From positions 1 to 58,762 of the forward strand of contig CANNQP010000028.1 in assembly GCA_947507875.1 (NCBI GenBank): a DNA stretch of 58,762 nt, given 5' to 3'. The DNA is from Verrucomicrobiaceae bacterium (GTDB lineage: Bacteria; Verrucomicrobiota; Verrucomicrobiia; Verrucomicrobiales; Verrucomicrobiaceae). The position numbers and the translations under genes were made by a program. The notes below the pieces were generated by a model, which saw nothing but the letters and a program-made list of their open reading frames with translations, did no database searches and was not told the origin of the DNA. Below are positions 44,601-52,434 of the stretch, piece after piece. How positions within the stretch are numbered: the stretch's first letter is position 1; the number at the start of each line of letters is the position of its first letter.

Positions 44601-44754
44601 GGTAGTAGGTTTCCACCGTGACGATGGGGGGCTCAATGTCAGGAAACTCACGCAACGGCAGCCGCGTGTAGGCGACGATACCAAAGGTGACGAGCACCAA
44701 GTTCATCACCAAAGCCAGCACTGGGCGGCGTACGGAAGTGTCAGAGAGCCACAT
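41641..44754 (-). CDS. RND efflux pump permease (HAE1/AcrB-MexF type)
   Basis: The 1037-residue protein has the RND design: an N-terminal helix (RRPVLALVMNLVLVTFGIVAY), a large periplasmic loop (FPDIEPPIVTVETYYRGAS), a six-helix block with the proton-relay aspartates in GLVVDDAIVVLENIHRR, a second loop, and a second six-helix block (GLAAKNGILIVEFINQLRDEG). It exports drugs or other small molecules using the proton gradient, together with a periplasmic adaptor and an outer-membrane factor. Neither partner is adjacent: the neighbours are sufE and a GldG-like gene. The NodT-type factor at 24 kb is the only outer-membrane candidate in view. Confidence 0.93.
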   Translation of the reverse strand: MWLSDTSVRRPVLALVMNLVLVTFGIVAYTRLPLREFPDIEPPIVTVETYYRGASASVVERRITQRLEDRISQVEAIENISSISVDGKSEITVEFTLGRDLDAAANDIREAISPILPTFPSEVEPPNVGKTELSAEVLMYMNLTSESRNTLELNDYAERYLVDRFSRLPGVARVRINGGTRYALRIWLDREALAARGLTPVDVEKALRSENVDPAAGTVQSLDRQFTVRLSRQYRSVEDFEKMVIARGENGYQVHLSEVARVSLGAEEARTVFKGNRVLMVSLGIIRQSRSNPLEVARAVRAEADEIRKTLPPDLRLENSYDISQFIEESLHEVYRTLGIAIVLVVIIIFLFLGSFRAVLIPTVAVPVSVFATCLVLLALGYSMNTLTLLAFVLAIGLVVDDAIVVLENIHRRIEHGEKPLVAAYKGTRQVGFAVIATTLVLMSVFVPVAFMPGDTGRMFAEFSVTLSIAVAFSGFVALTLSPMMASKILRGREGDGWIANVLDRLFAKIQRSYRWLLNYALHFPGSAFPIVGGLIALCGWLLVHIPDEFMPREDRGSFFVTATSPPGTTFASTMVTLDKLTDKVMYLVEETQEATRVNSRAPRNFGATADFNDSIAVITLSPFGTRRDGFTIMEDVRKRTADMTEGKVSVIMRQAILRGLNKPLEIVVSGSTFEELAEWRDIILAKGRANPDLVGFDCDYRDTKPQLRVSIDQARAADLGVSTADIGLTLETMLGGRRATTFIHQGEEYDVMIEGSYDDKRTPVDLNNLFVRSERTQKLIPLSNLVKMEEFADSGTLNRYNRMRSITFDAELRPGYSLGEAVTYMEDLIRENLPSSAIIGYKGNSLKLKQNQGNIGIIFALALLIAYLVLAAQFESFVHPFTIMLTVPMAVAGALLGLLIMGMNQSIHSQIGLIMLIGLAAKNGILIVEFINQLRDEGVEFREAILTASEQRLRPILMTALATVMGALPLMLGGGAGFETRRVVGVVIVFGVSIATVVTLALVPMMYALLSQRTGSPLEVTRRLEAELEADGEKTP

Positions 44755-44829
44755 TAAATGAAGAGGGAACAGCCATTAACGCGGCAAAGAGCCCGAGTCT
44801 AGGCGCGGACTTGCGACAATCTTGAAGGG

Positions 44830-44847
44830 GCTTGGCGAGCGCCAAGC
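44830..44847. repeat. Eight-base-pair inverted repeat between RND and GldG-like genes
   Basis: GCTTGGCG and CGCCAAGC are separated by two bases, giving a compact GC-rich hairpin in the 160-base gap upstream of the RND permease and downstream of the GldG-like gene. There is no following T run in either direction, so it is not a standard terminator. It could be an operator for the pump or a Rho-dependent 3' end. Confidence 0.4.
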
Positions 44848-44914
44848 AAACGTGCGTGCTTTGGGAAGCAAAACGCTCAGCCCGGTGAAAAAAATCCTGC
44901 TTCGGCTTAGAGGA

Positions 44915-46423
44915 TCATGCTGCCCGCCGGCTGGCCCAGACCATGAGGCCGATGCAAAGCACCGTCGCCGGCAGAACAAAGGTAGTGCTCCAAAAAATGA
45001 TCTCGTTTTGTCTTTGAGTGAGCTGGATGCGGTAGTTGCTGCGTGGTTTCGGCGTGATGCCGATGAGCTTTTCGCGGTTGAGAATCCAATTCAGGCTGGC
45101 CGCGATGAAGTCACGGTTCACGGCCAAAGCAGATTGGCGATCGAGCAAAGCAGCGTTTCCGACGACGACCATGCGGCAGCTATCCACACGCAGGCGTTCG
45201 TCGGTGATGGTACCGCGCTCGACACTGGCCGCGAGGAAGATGTCTTTGCGGGTATCTTCTTCCTCGGCCACGGGGAGCTCTTCCAGGTAGTTCTTTTCGC
45301 CCCAGTAGCGGTTGGTCGCGCCCATGAGCGGATGCACCGTGATGCCCTGATTCTTCAGGTATTCGTCATCAAACCGCAGTTCGAGGGACTCGGTCTGGCC
45401 TGGCAGTGTCGTGTTGCTGGCGGCGAGGTGGCGGGTGATCGACGATTCGTTGTCAAAGACGGCTTGGACGGAAAATTCTTTCCGTGCGCCGCTGCTGGTG
45501 CTTTCGGCATAGAGAACGCGATCGTTGCGTGGCATGACCCCATTCAGCCCGAGAAAAGCCGACAGCCGTGGGGTTTCCCCAGAGGGGTCCAGCAGGACCA
45601 AGATGCCTGAGCGCGCCCCTGACCAGTAGGTCTTGAGCAGTCCGATTTCGCGCTCTGAGAGATCGTAGCGCAGGCCAGGTAGGATGAGGCCATCGGCATC
45701 CGCGGGGATGCTGCTCACTTCAGCGAGATTGATGGGGAAGAGCTGAAAGTTCTGCGCTCGGCCTAGCTCACCCAGCGCGACCATGGATTCCAGGAGCGCC
45801 GCCTCAGTGCGGGCCCCTTTGCCGACGACGATGTAGAATTTGCGCTCATCGCCATCGACCACATTGATCAGGGCTGAAGTGACGGCGTCTTCACCGCGAT
45901 ATTCCTTGATGGCACGCTGGGTCTCAGTGCCTTTTTCGCGGATCACCAGCTCTTCTTCGGCGATGAACCGCACGCGTTTGCCACAGCGGATGACGATGCC
46001 GCTTTGGTCGAGCGGCAGACCGGTTTCTGTCTTCAGGGTTTCAGCGCGTTCGATGTCACGCAGCGGATCAATGCTGCGGACTTTGACTCGTCCACGCCCA
46101 TTGAGGCGATATTCTTCCAGCAGGGTTTGGGTCTCACCGAACAGGCTGGCATCCCGCGGGATGACGTTGGCGATGAAGACATCTTTGGAGAGCTTCTCCA
46201 GGTAGTTCAGGGTGGCGCTGCTGAGGGTGAAGCGCTGCTGTGGACTGAGGTCCCAGCGCGTGTGGTAGCGATAGCTGATGCGATTGATGCCAAAAAAGAG
46301 CGCTAGGGTGAGTAGCACCTGCAGGGCGACATTGAGACCAATGCTCCAGCGCTTGGGCATGGGTGGGCTCGCTTGAGAGTTTTCGGTCAGGTCGGGCATT
46401 CGGGGTTCCTGTTTAGCGTCCAT
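44915..46423 (-). CDS. GldG-like ABC transporter auxiliary protein
   Basis: The 502-residue protein has an N-terminal transmembrane helix (about 28-46), then the motif YRYHTRWDLSPQQRFTLS typical of GldG and related ABC_transp_aux proteins, a large non-cytoplasmic domain, and a C-terminal helix (about 476-498). In Bacteroidota GldA/F/G form an ABC complex needed for gliding; in other phyla homologues are common without gliding. It lies 11 bases downstream of the permease gene and completes a three-gene operon. Confidence 0.85.
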   Translation of the reverse strand: MDAKQEPRMPDLTENSQASPPMPKRWSIGLNVALQVLLTLALFFGINRISYRYHTRWDLSPQQRFTLSSATLNYLEKLSKDVFIANVIPRDASLFGETQTLLEEYRLNGRGRVKVRSIDPLRDIERAETLKTETGLPLDQSGIVIRCGKRVRFIAEEELVIREKGTETQRAIKEYRGEDAVTSALINVVDGDERKFYIVVGKGARTEAALLESMVALGELGRAQNFQLFPINLAEVSSIPADADGLILPGLRYDLSEREIGLLKTYWSGARSGILVLLDPSGETPRLSAFLGLNGVMPRNDRVLYAESTSSGARKEFSVQAVFDNESSITRHLAASNTTLPGQTESLELRFDDEYLKNQGITVHPLMGATNRYWGEKNYLEELPVAEEEDTRKDIFLAASVERGTITDERLRVDSCRMVVVGNAALLDRQSALAVNRDFIAASLNWILNREKLIGITPKPRSNYRIQLTQRQNEIIFWSTTFVLPATVLCIGLMVWASRRAA

Positions 46424-46434
46424 TCAGCGCAGGT

Positions 46435-47193
46435 TCAGGGCTTCCAGCGGCGGAACTCGAGCACTTGATGTGTGAGTGCCAGAAAGAGCAGCGCGAGGCT
46501 GCTGTAGTAAACGAGAGGTTGGGTGTCGATAAGTCCGCTGGTGTAGGTGCGGATGTGTTCCATGCTGGCGAAGTAATTGATGATGTCCACGAAGGTCTCG
46601 GAGACCTTACGACCCAGCACCATGATGAAAAGCCCGCCGAGGAAGTGTAGCAGGCTGAAGGTGAACGAAACGACGGCCGCTATGATTTGGTTCGAAGTGA
46701 GCGAAGACGCAAAGCAGCCGATGGCGAGATTGAAGCAACCCATGGCCAACAGGATGAGGTAGCTGCCCGTGAGCGAGCCGGGTGGAACGACGACTTGCCC
46801 CGCAGTGATCCAATCGACGATTTTGAAATTCAGCCAGCTCGGCATCCACAGCACGGAATAGACCAGCACGGCGGCTAGGTACTTTGACAGCACGACCTGC
46901 CAAGTCCTGACCGGTGTGGTGAACAGTGTCTCAAAGGTGCCCATCTTTTTTTCCTCCGCAAAGAGGCGCATGGTCAGCAGAGGAAAGACGAAGAAGTAGG
47001 AGAGCCAGAACCAGTTTGGCTGAAACATCCACTGAACGATGCTCCCCTCACTGGGGCCACGTTCTAAGATCGACAAAGCAGCACGAAATGAATAGCCACT
47101 GAGCACCATCACCAAGGCCAGCACGACGTAAGCTACGGGGGAGACGAAGAAGGCCCGCAGTTCTTTTTTGAGCAAAATCCAGAGGAGGCGCAT
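46435..47193 (-). CDS. ABC transporter permease (GldF/ABC-2 type)
   Basis: The 252-residue protein has six hydrophobic helices and begins LLWILLKKELRAFFVSPVAYVVL, the start common to GldF-like ABC-2 permeases. FAEEKKMGTFETLFTTPVRTWQVVLSKY, read around residues 78-106, is the cytoplasmic coupling stretch of the family. It sits between the ATPase gene (32 bases upstream) and the GldG-like gene. Confidence 0.88.
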   Translation of the reverse strand: MRLLWILLKKELRAFFVSPVAYVVLALVMVLSGYSFRAALSILERGPSEGSIVQWMFQPNWFWLSYFFVFPLLTMRLFAEEKKMGTFETLFTTPVRTWQVVLSKYLAAVLVYSVLWMPSWLNFKIVDWITAGQVVVPPGSLTGSYLILLAMGCFNLAIGCFASSLTSNQIIAAVVSFTFSLLHFLGGLFIMVLGRKVSETFVDIINYFASMEHIRTYTSGLIDTQPLVYYSSLALLFLALTHQVLEFRRWKP

Positions 47194-47225
47194 GGGGTGA
47201 GGTGAAGAGAGATCGAGGCGAGCGA

Positions 47226-48167
47226 TCAGCGGGTTCGATCCGAAGCGACGAGTTCCACAAAGACGTCCTCCAGCGTCGGCATCTGACGGTGCATCTCGCG
47301 CAGTTGCCAGCGCTCGGCGCTGGCAAGGTTCATGACGGCTTCGCGCACGTCTTGCCGTGCCTCCACTCTCAGGCTGATGCGCTTCCAGCCTTCATCCTCG
47401 CCATCCAGGGTTGCTTTGCGCACATTTGGAAGTGACTCCAATTGGTTTAGCAAATGGGTGCCTTCACCTTTGAGTTCGAGCTGCACCAGCGTCGCAGCGC
47501 GCAGTTGGCGGGTCAGCTTGTCCGGTGTGTCATGGGCCAAAATCCGGCCCTGGTGAATCATCAACACGCGATCACAGACGGCTTCCACTTCCTGCAAAAT
47601 ATGCGTGGAGAGCAGGATGGTGTGTGCAGGTTTCAAGTTCTGCAAGATCTCGCGCACTTGGCGGATTTGGACGGGATCCAGACCATTGGTCGGCTCATCT
47701 AGGATGAGCAGAGGGGGCTTGTGCAAAAGAGCGTCCGCCAGGGCCACGCGCTGCCGATAGCCTTTCGACAAATGACCAATGAGTCGGCGGCGCACATCGG
47801 AAATCATGCAGAGGTCCATGACCTCACCCATGCGCTGTCCCAAGGCCCGTCCTGTCAGACCCTTTAATTCCGCGCGGAAACGCAGGTATTCTTTTACCCG
47901 CATGTCGGTGTAGAGTGGAGCCGTCTCCGGCATGTAGCCGATGCTTTTTCGGACCTGCAACGATGCATGGAATACATCGTGACCATTGACGCGAGCGCGC
48001 CCGCTGGTCGGGGGCATGTAGCCGGATAGGATGCGCATCGTGGTGGATTTTCCTGCCCCATTAGGGCCTAAAAATCCCACGATCTGTCCAGGTTCCACCT
48101 GGAAGGTCAATCGGTCCACGGCCACACGTCCGGCGTAATGCTTAGTGAGGTCCTGGACGTCGATCAT
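47226..48167 (-). CDS. ABC transporter ATP-binding protein (GldA-like)
   Basis: The 313-residue ATPase has Walker A GPNGAGKS (about 35-42), the signature LSKGYRQRVALADALL, Walker B LLILDEPTNGLDP, and the H-loop in LLSTHILQEVEAVCDR. A C-terminal extension of about 90 residues (VQLELKGEGTHLLNQLESL onwards) is usual for this subgroup. It is the first gene of the three-gene operon running to 44915. Confidence 0.92.
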   Translation of the reverse strand: MIDVQDLTKHYAGRVAVDRLTFQVEPGQIVGFLGPNGAGKSTTMRILSGYMPPTSGRARVNGHDVFHASLQVRKSIGYMPETAPLYTDMRVKEYLRFRAELKGLTGRALGQRMGEVMDLCMISDVRRRLIGHLSKGYRQRVALADALLHKPPLLILDEPTNGLDPVQIRQVREILQNLKPAHTILLSTHILQEVEAVCDRVLMIHQGRILAHDTPDKLTRQLRAATLVQLELKGEGTHLLNQLESLPNVRKATLDGEDEGWKRISLRVEARQDVREAVMNLASAERWQLREMHRQMPTLEDVFVELVASDRTR

Positions 48168-48241
48168 GGGGTTGTTTGAAATGTTTCGCGCGAAAGAAGG
48201 AATGATGCGACGGTACTAAAGCGGCAGCAAGCGATGCTGGC

Positions 48242-48296
48242 AACCGAGGAAAACCCGCAGGAGAAGTCTCTCCTATGCAGGTGGATTCCTCGGGTT
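48242..48296. other. Long imperfect stem-loop between the lipoprotein and ABC operon
   Basis: The outer arms (AACCGAGGAA at 48242-48251 and TTCCTCGGGTT at 48286-48296) pair with one bulged G. Inner arms GCAGGAGA (48257-48264 region) and TCTCC-TA-TGC pair around the loop AGTC. The structure lies in the 179-base gap upstream of the ABC ATPase gene and downstream of the lipoprotein gene, both on the minus strand. It could be the 3' end of the lipoprotein message or a structured leader of the ABC operon. There is no T run to make it an ordinary intrinsic terminator. Confidence 0.45.
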
Positions 48297-48346
48297 CATG
48301 CATTGCCACCTTTCCGCTTCTCCAACCCAAGGGGCCAAATGGCGCC

Positions 48347-48955
48347 TTACTGATAAGGAACCCGGAAGATCTCTCCCGTGTCTTGGTCTTTGGCTTTGGT
48401 GCCTGGACGCAATCCTTCGACGCTGATGATTTTGCCTCCTTTGGGGGTGTAAACATACCCTGGCCTGCCTGGAACAGGTCGTGCGTAGGGAACGTCACTC
48501 GTCGCTGGAGGCGTGGTTTGTGGTGGGGCTGCGGGCGTGACCGCACCTGGCGCGACTGCAGGAGGCGTAACCGTGGAGGGTGGCATTGCAGGTGGTTGAG
48601 CTGCACCAGGAGCGGGTGGGTAGCTAGGTGCGGGGGGCATCACCACCAGTCCTTGATTGACTCCAGCGGGAGGGGTGGACGGCAAATTGGTTGGTGGCGT
48701 CAGGTTAGCTCCTGGAGGTAAAGTCCGCGGGTCGATGCCTGCAGCCGCTGCTGCGGCCGCAGCGTTGGGGTCCACCACCATCTGTCCAGGTGCTGGAGCG
48801 ATGGGCTCCATGTAGCGATTATCTTCACCGTAGCGCGGAGGTTGATCCAGACTATGCCCGCTGCGTCCAGCAAAAGGCCGCGGTTGGGGTTGTGATTGGC
48901 AAGCCACGCACAACGCGGCTGCGGACAGGACGATGGCTGGGCGGAGGAGGGACAT
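48347..48955 (-). CDS. Alanine/proline-rich lipoprotein
   Basis: The 202-residue protein has a lipoprotein signal peptide (MSLLRPAIVLSAAALCVAC) with lipobox CVAC, followed by a low-complexity region with eight consecutive alanines and many Pro/Ala/Thr, and a short C-terminal globular part (GYVYTPKGGKIISVEG, KAKDQDTGEIFRVPYQ). I chose ATG 48953-48955, which gives the signal peptide directly; a longer frame from 49012 overlaps dnaN. The family is not recognised. The long Pro/Ala spacer would let the C-terminal part reach across the periplasm or through the cell wall. Confidence 0.78.
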   Translation of the reverse strand: MSLLRPAIVLSAAALCVACQSQPQPRPFAGRSGHSLDQPPRYGEDNRYMEPIAPAPGQMVVDPNAAAAAAAAGIDPRTLPPGANLTPPTNLPSTPPAGVNQGLVVMPPAPSYPPAPGAAQPPAMPPSTVTPPAVAPGAVTPAAPPQTTPPATSDVPYARPVPGRPGYVYTPKGGKIISVEGLRPGTKAKDQDTGEIFRVPYQ

Positions 48956-48998
48956 CGGAGCAGGGGAAGTGTCGTGGTGTTGAAAAAACGGAACTAGG

Positions 48999-50096
48999 TC
49001 AGCTATTAACACGCATTGGCATCAGCACATAGAGGAAGTGCTCTCCCGTGCGGATTACACCAGGGCTAATTTCGTCGATCAGATGCAGGGTGACTTCGTC
49101 TGCGCTCAGATTGCGCAGCGGTGCCATCGTGAACTCTGGGTTGAAGGCAATGGTGATCGGGGTGCCTTTGTAATTGATGGCGATGGTTTCGCGTGCTTCA
49201 CCGATGTCGGGGCTGCTTGCGATGATTTCCACCTGGCCGGCCGTGAACTGGAACTTCACCGAGTTTGATTTGTCACTGGCGAGCAGAGAGACACGCCCGA
49301 TGGCACGCAGGAAAGGTTCGCGTTCCAACACAATCCGCTCTTTAGCCTCGCCAGGGATCACTTGACGATAGTTGGGGTAGTTGCCGTCGATCAGTTTGCT
49401 AATAAGTAGGCTGCTGCCGAGATCAAAACCCACCTGACTGCCGGTGATGCGAATGACCACATCGCCATCATCACCACAGAGGCGAGCGAGCTCGTTCACG
49501 GCCTTGGTTGGCACGATGATGTCCACTTCTTGGCTCTGGGGGAATTCTACATCTTGCTCCACCATGGCTAAGCGACGGCCATCAGTGGCTACCATGGTTA
49601 GTGCGTTATTCTTGAAGGAGAAAAGAATACCATTGAGCACATAGCGGGTCTCATCGGTGGAGATGGCATAGGAGGTGCGACGCAAGCAATCCCGCATCAC
49701 AGCTTGGGGTAGCACAAACTCGCGAGCATCATCAAATCGGGGCAGGGCAGGAAATTCCTCACTGGTCAGGCCGACCACCTTGAAGAAAGAAGGGCCGCTA
49801 CGAATGGAAGCATAGTTTTTCTCATCGACGCTGACATGGATCTCATCCGATGGCAGTTCCCGCACGATGGTCGATAATCGGCGCGCAGGCAGGGTGGTGG
49901 CACCTTCTTCCTCGACTTCAGCTGGCACTGTGCAAGTGACGCCGACATCCAGATCGGTGGTGGTGAGTTCCAGGATTCCATCCTTGGCTCTCAAAAGCAC
50001 GTTGGAGAGAATGGCAAGCGTGGTGCGGGCGCTGACCACGTGCTGTACCTGGTTGATGGCCTGCTGGAGAGTGTCCTTGCTGATGGTAAACTTCAT
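48999..50096 (-). CDS. dnaN: DNA polymerase III beta sliding clamp
   Basis: The 365-residue clamp loads on DNA and tethers DNA polymerase III. The start MKFTISKDTLQQAINQVQHVV and three repeated clamp folds are typical: TTLAILSNVLLRA, the middle domain with TDETRYVLNGILF, and the C-terminal part ending HFLYVLMPMRVNS, which contributes the peptide-binding groove. I chose ATG 50094-50096. The gene is not next to dnaA here; it is followed by the lipoprotein and is divergent from the EVE-domain gene. Confidence 0.96.
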   Translation of the reverse strand: MKFTISKDTLQQAINQVQHVVSARTTLAILSNVLLRAKDGILELTTTDLDVGVTCTVPAEVEEEGATTLPARRLSTIVRELPSDEIHVSVDEKNYASIRSGPSFFKVVGLTSEEFPALPRFDDAREFVLPQAVMRDCLRRTSYAISTDETRYVLNGILFSFKNNALTMVATDGRRLAMVEQDVEFPQSQEVDIIVPTKAVNELARLCGDDGDVVIRITGSQVGFDLGSSLLISKLIDGNYPNYRQVIPGEAKERIVLEREPFLRAIGRVSLLASDKSNSVKFQFTAGQVEIIASSPDIGEARETIAINYKGTPITIAFNPEFTMAPLRNLSADEVTLHLIDEISPGVIRTGEHFLYVLMPMRVNS

Positions 50097-50333
50097 AAGG
50101 GGTAAACGTCCGCGTGACGGCGTTGAACCTTTCTTTTTAGCCAACGGCCAGGATAGTCGCAAGGAGTTTGGCAGGGAATTATGCCCTAAACCTAAATTCT
50201 ATCATCTGTCTCTGCTTACCCAACATCCACACAAAAGGTGCCTTTTTACGGCTGAATTGCTGGCGGTCAGTGCTTCACGAAACGGCTAGTTTCGTGCTTG
50301 GCTAGCCTTTCCGTCGGTGTATTGGCTGCCATC

Positions 50334-50798
50334 ATGTCTTTTTGGCTGCTGAAATCTGAACCCGATGTCTTTTCCTTCGCTGATCTGAAGTCGCGTCCGA
50401 AAAAGACGGAGCCCTGGAATGGTGTGCGCAATTATCAGGTCAGGAACATGATGCGAGACCAGATGCACGAGGGCGACCTTGGCTTCTTTTATCATTCTAG
50501 CTGTCCCGTGCCAGGAATCGCAGGGGTGGTGAAAATTGTCCGCGAAGCCTACCCGGACCCCACGCAGTTTGAGCCTGCGTCAGAATATTTCGATGCGGGC
50601 AGTCGGCCCGAGGAACCTCGCTGGCTGATGGTGGACGTCCGCTGGCAGGCTGATTTTCAAGATTTTGTGTCGCTGGACATGCTGCGTGCCGATCCTGCAC
50701 TGGCGGACATGCTAATCCTGCGCCGCGGCAATCGCCTTTCCATCACTCCGGTCGAAAAGGCCCATTGGGATAGGATCTGCCAGCTCGGCAGACTTTGA
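50334..50798 (+). CDS. EVE-domain protein
   Basis: The 154-residue protein is a single EVE domain (PUA-like fold): FWLLKSEPDVFSFADL at the start, WNGVRNYQVRNMM, GDLGFFYHSSCPVPGIAGVVKIV and the C-terminal VEKAHWDRICQL. EVE domains bind modified bases in RNA or DNA. I chose ATG 50334; an upstream ATG at 50298 adds residues that do not fit the family. It precedes glpD by 58 bases in the same direction. Confidence 0.9.
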   Translation: MSFWLLKSEPDVFSFADLKSRPKKTEPWNGVRNYQVRNMMRDQMHEGDLGFFYHSSCPVPGIAGVVKIVREAYPDPTQFEPASEYFDAGSRPEEPRWLMVDVRWQADFQDFVSLDMLRADPALADMLILRRGNRLSITPVEKAHWDRICQLGRL

Positions 50799-50856
50799 CC
50801 CCTTGTTCAGGATTCTGGCTGGCGCGCTGAAACTGAATCTGCTTGAATTCAGCGCC

Positions 50857-52428
50857 ATGGCCCTACCCTTCCAGCGTGAAGCTCATCTCCAGGCGGCTCT
50901 ATCAGGGATCGTGTTTGATATCATCGTCATCGGGGGAGGGGCCAGCGGCCTAGGTATTGCGGTCGATGCCGCCTCCCGCGGGCATTCGGTGCTGCTGGTG
51001 GATCAATCGGACTTTGCCAAAGGCACCTCCAGCCGAAGCACCAAACTGGTTCATGGGGGTGTTCGTTACCTGAAGCAAGGAAACCTCTCCCTGGTCTTGG
51101 AAGCCTTGCGGGAACGTGGGTTGTTGGTTCGCAATGCGCCGCATTTGGTGCACAGTCTGCCCTTTGTCATCCCGAACTACCATTGGTGGGAGGGGCCCTT
51201 TTACGGTATTGGCATGAAGGTTTACGATGGTCTTGCGGGTCGCCTGGGTCTGGAACCTTCGCGTTGGCTATCTCGAGAGGATGTCTTGGAAATGGTCCCC
51301 AATCTGGAGCCTGAAGGCTTGAGTGGAGGTATCATTTATCACGATGGGCAGTTCGATGACGCCAGATTGGCGGTAAACTTGGCCCAAACTGCAGCTGAGC
51401 AGGGCGGGGTTTTGCTCAATCACATCGGCTGCCATGGGCTGATGAAAGAGGCTGGCCAAGTCGCTGGCGTGCTGCTTCGCGATCAAGAGACAGGCCTTGA
51501 GTTTCAGGTGAAAGCAAAGGTCGTGATCAATGCCACGGGCGTCTTTGCTGATGCTGTGAGAAGAATGGATGAGCCGAATGCAGCGGCTCTGATCAGCCCT
51601 AGCCAGGGAGTGCATTTGGTCCTGCCCCGAGAGTTTTTGCCTGGCGAGTCTGCCATCATGATCCCCAAGACGGATGATGGCCGCGTGCTTTTTGCCGTCC
51701 CGTGGCACGGGCGTATCATCGTCGGCACCACGGATACAGCGGTCACGGAAGTCAGCCTCGAGCCGCGTGCGCTGGAAGAAGAGATCGACTTCATCTTCAC
51801 CCAGATCCGCCGTTACCTAACGCGTGACCCGCATCGTGAGGATGTGCTCAGTCACTTCGCCGGTCTGCGACCGCTGATCAAGGCGGGGGCGGGGGGGAGT
51901 ACCGCAGCGCTATCTCGCGATCATTTGATTTCGGTCTCCGATTCTGGGCTGATGACTCTGTCTGGCGGCAAGTGGACGACGTACCGCAAGATGGCGGAAG
52001 ATGCGGTGGATCATGCGGAAAGGATCGGTGCTCTGGATCACCGCGTGTGCCGCACGCATCATTTGCCGATTCATGGCGCTGATTCACCCGAACTAAGGGT
52101 GGGCGATCCCTGGGCCGTCTATGGCAGCGATGCGCGTGCGATCCGTGACCTAGTGGTCACGAATCCTTCTCTTGGCCAGCGATTGCACCCTGAGCTAGAG
52201 GTGATGAAAGCAGAGGTCGTCTTGCATGTGCGGCATGAAATGGCACGCACGGTGGAGGATGTGTTGGCTCGACGCACCCGTGCTCTGCTGCTCCATGCTA
52301 AAGCCAGCGTAGAAGCCGCGCCTAGCGTCGCAGAACTGATGGCCGCAGAATTAAGCAGAGACGCAGCGTGGTGTCTTGACCAGGTCGAGTCGTTTCGTCA
52401 GCTCGCCGCTGGTTACCTTTTGGCGTGA
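50857..52428 (+). CDS. glpD: FAD-dependent glycerol-3-phosphate dehydrogenase
   Basis: GlpD oxidises glycerol-3-phosphate to dihydroxyacetone phosphate at the membrane and feeds electrons to quinone. The 523-residue protein has the FAD fold IIVIGGGASGLGIAVDAASRG, the signature GTSSRSTKLVHGGVRYLKQGN, PWHGRIIVGTTDTAV and LSHFAGLRPLIKAG, followed by the C-terminal helical domain with SGGKWTTYRKMAEDAV. ATG 50857 is chosen over 50803 since it leaves the normal distance to the FAD motif. No glpK or glpF is in view. Confidence 0.9.
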   Translation: MALPFQREAHLQAALSGIVFDIIVIGGGASGLGIAVDAASRGHSVLLVDQSDFAKGTSSRSTKLVHGGVRYLKQGNLSLVLEALRERGLLVRNAPHLVHSLPFVIPNYHWWEGPFYGIGMKVYDGLAGRLGLEPSRWLSREDVLEMVPNLEPEGLSGGIIYHDGQFDDARLAVNLAQTAAEQGGVLLNHIGCHGLMKEAGQVAGVLLRDQETGLEFQVKAKVVINATGVFADAVRRMDEPNAAALISPSQGVHLVLPREFLPGESAIMIPKTDDGRVLFAVPWHGRIIVGTTDTAVTEVSLEPRALEEEIDFIFTQIRRYLTRDPHREDVLSHFAGLRPLIKAGAGGSTAALSRDHLISVSDSGLMTLSGGKWTTYRKMAEDAVDHAERIGALDHRVCRTHHLPIHGADSPELRVGDPWAVYGSDARAIRDLVVTNPSLGQRLHPELEVMKAEVVLHVRHEMARTVEDVLARRTRALLLHAKASVEAAPSVAELMAAELSRDAAWCLDQVESFRQLAAGYLLA

Positions 52429-52434
52429 GTTGGC

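Noticed and set aside
48225..48293. Possible SAM-type riboswitch on the plus strand (GGCAACC followed by GGTGGATTCC)
   Set aside because: The upstream part of the aptamer core is missing and no plus-strand gene follows; the downstream genes are on the other strand. The match is likely chance.
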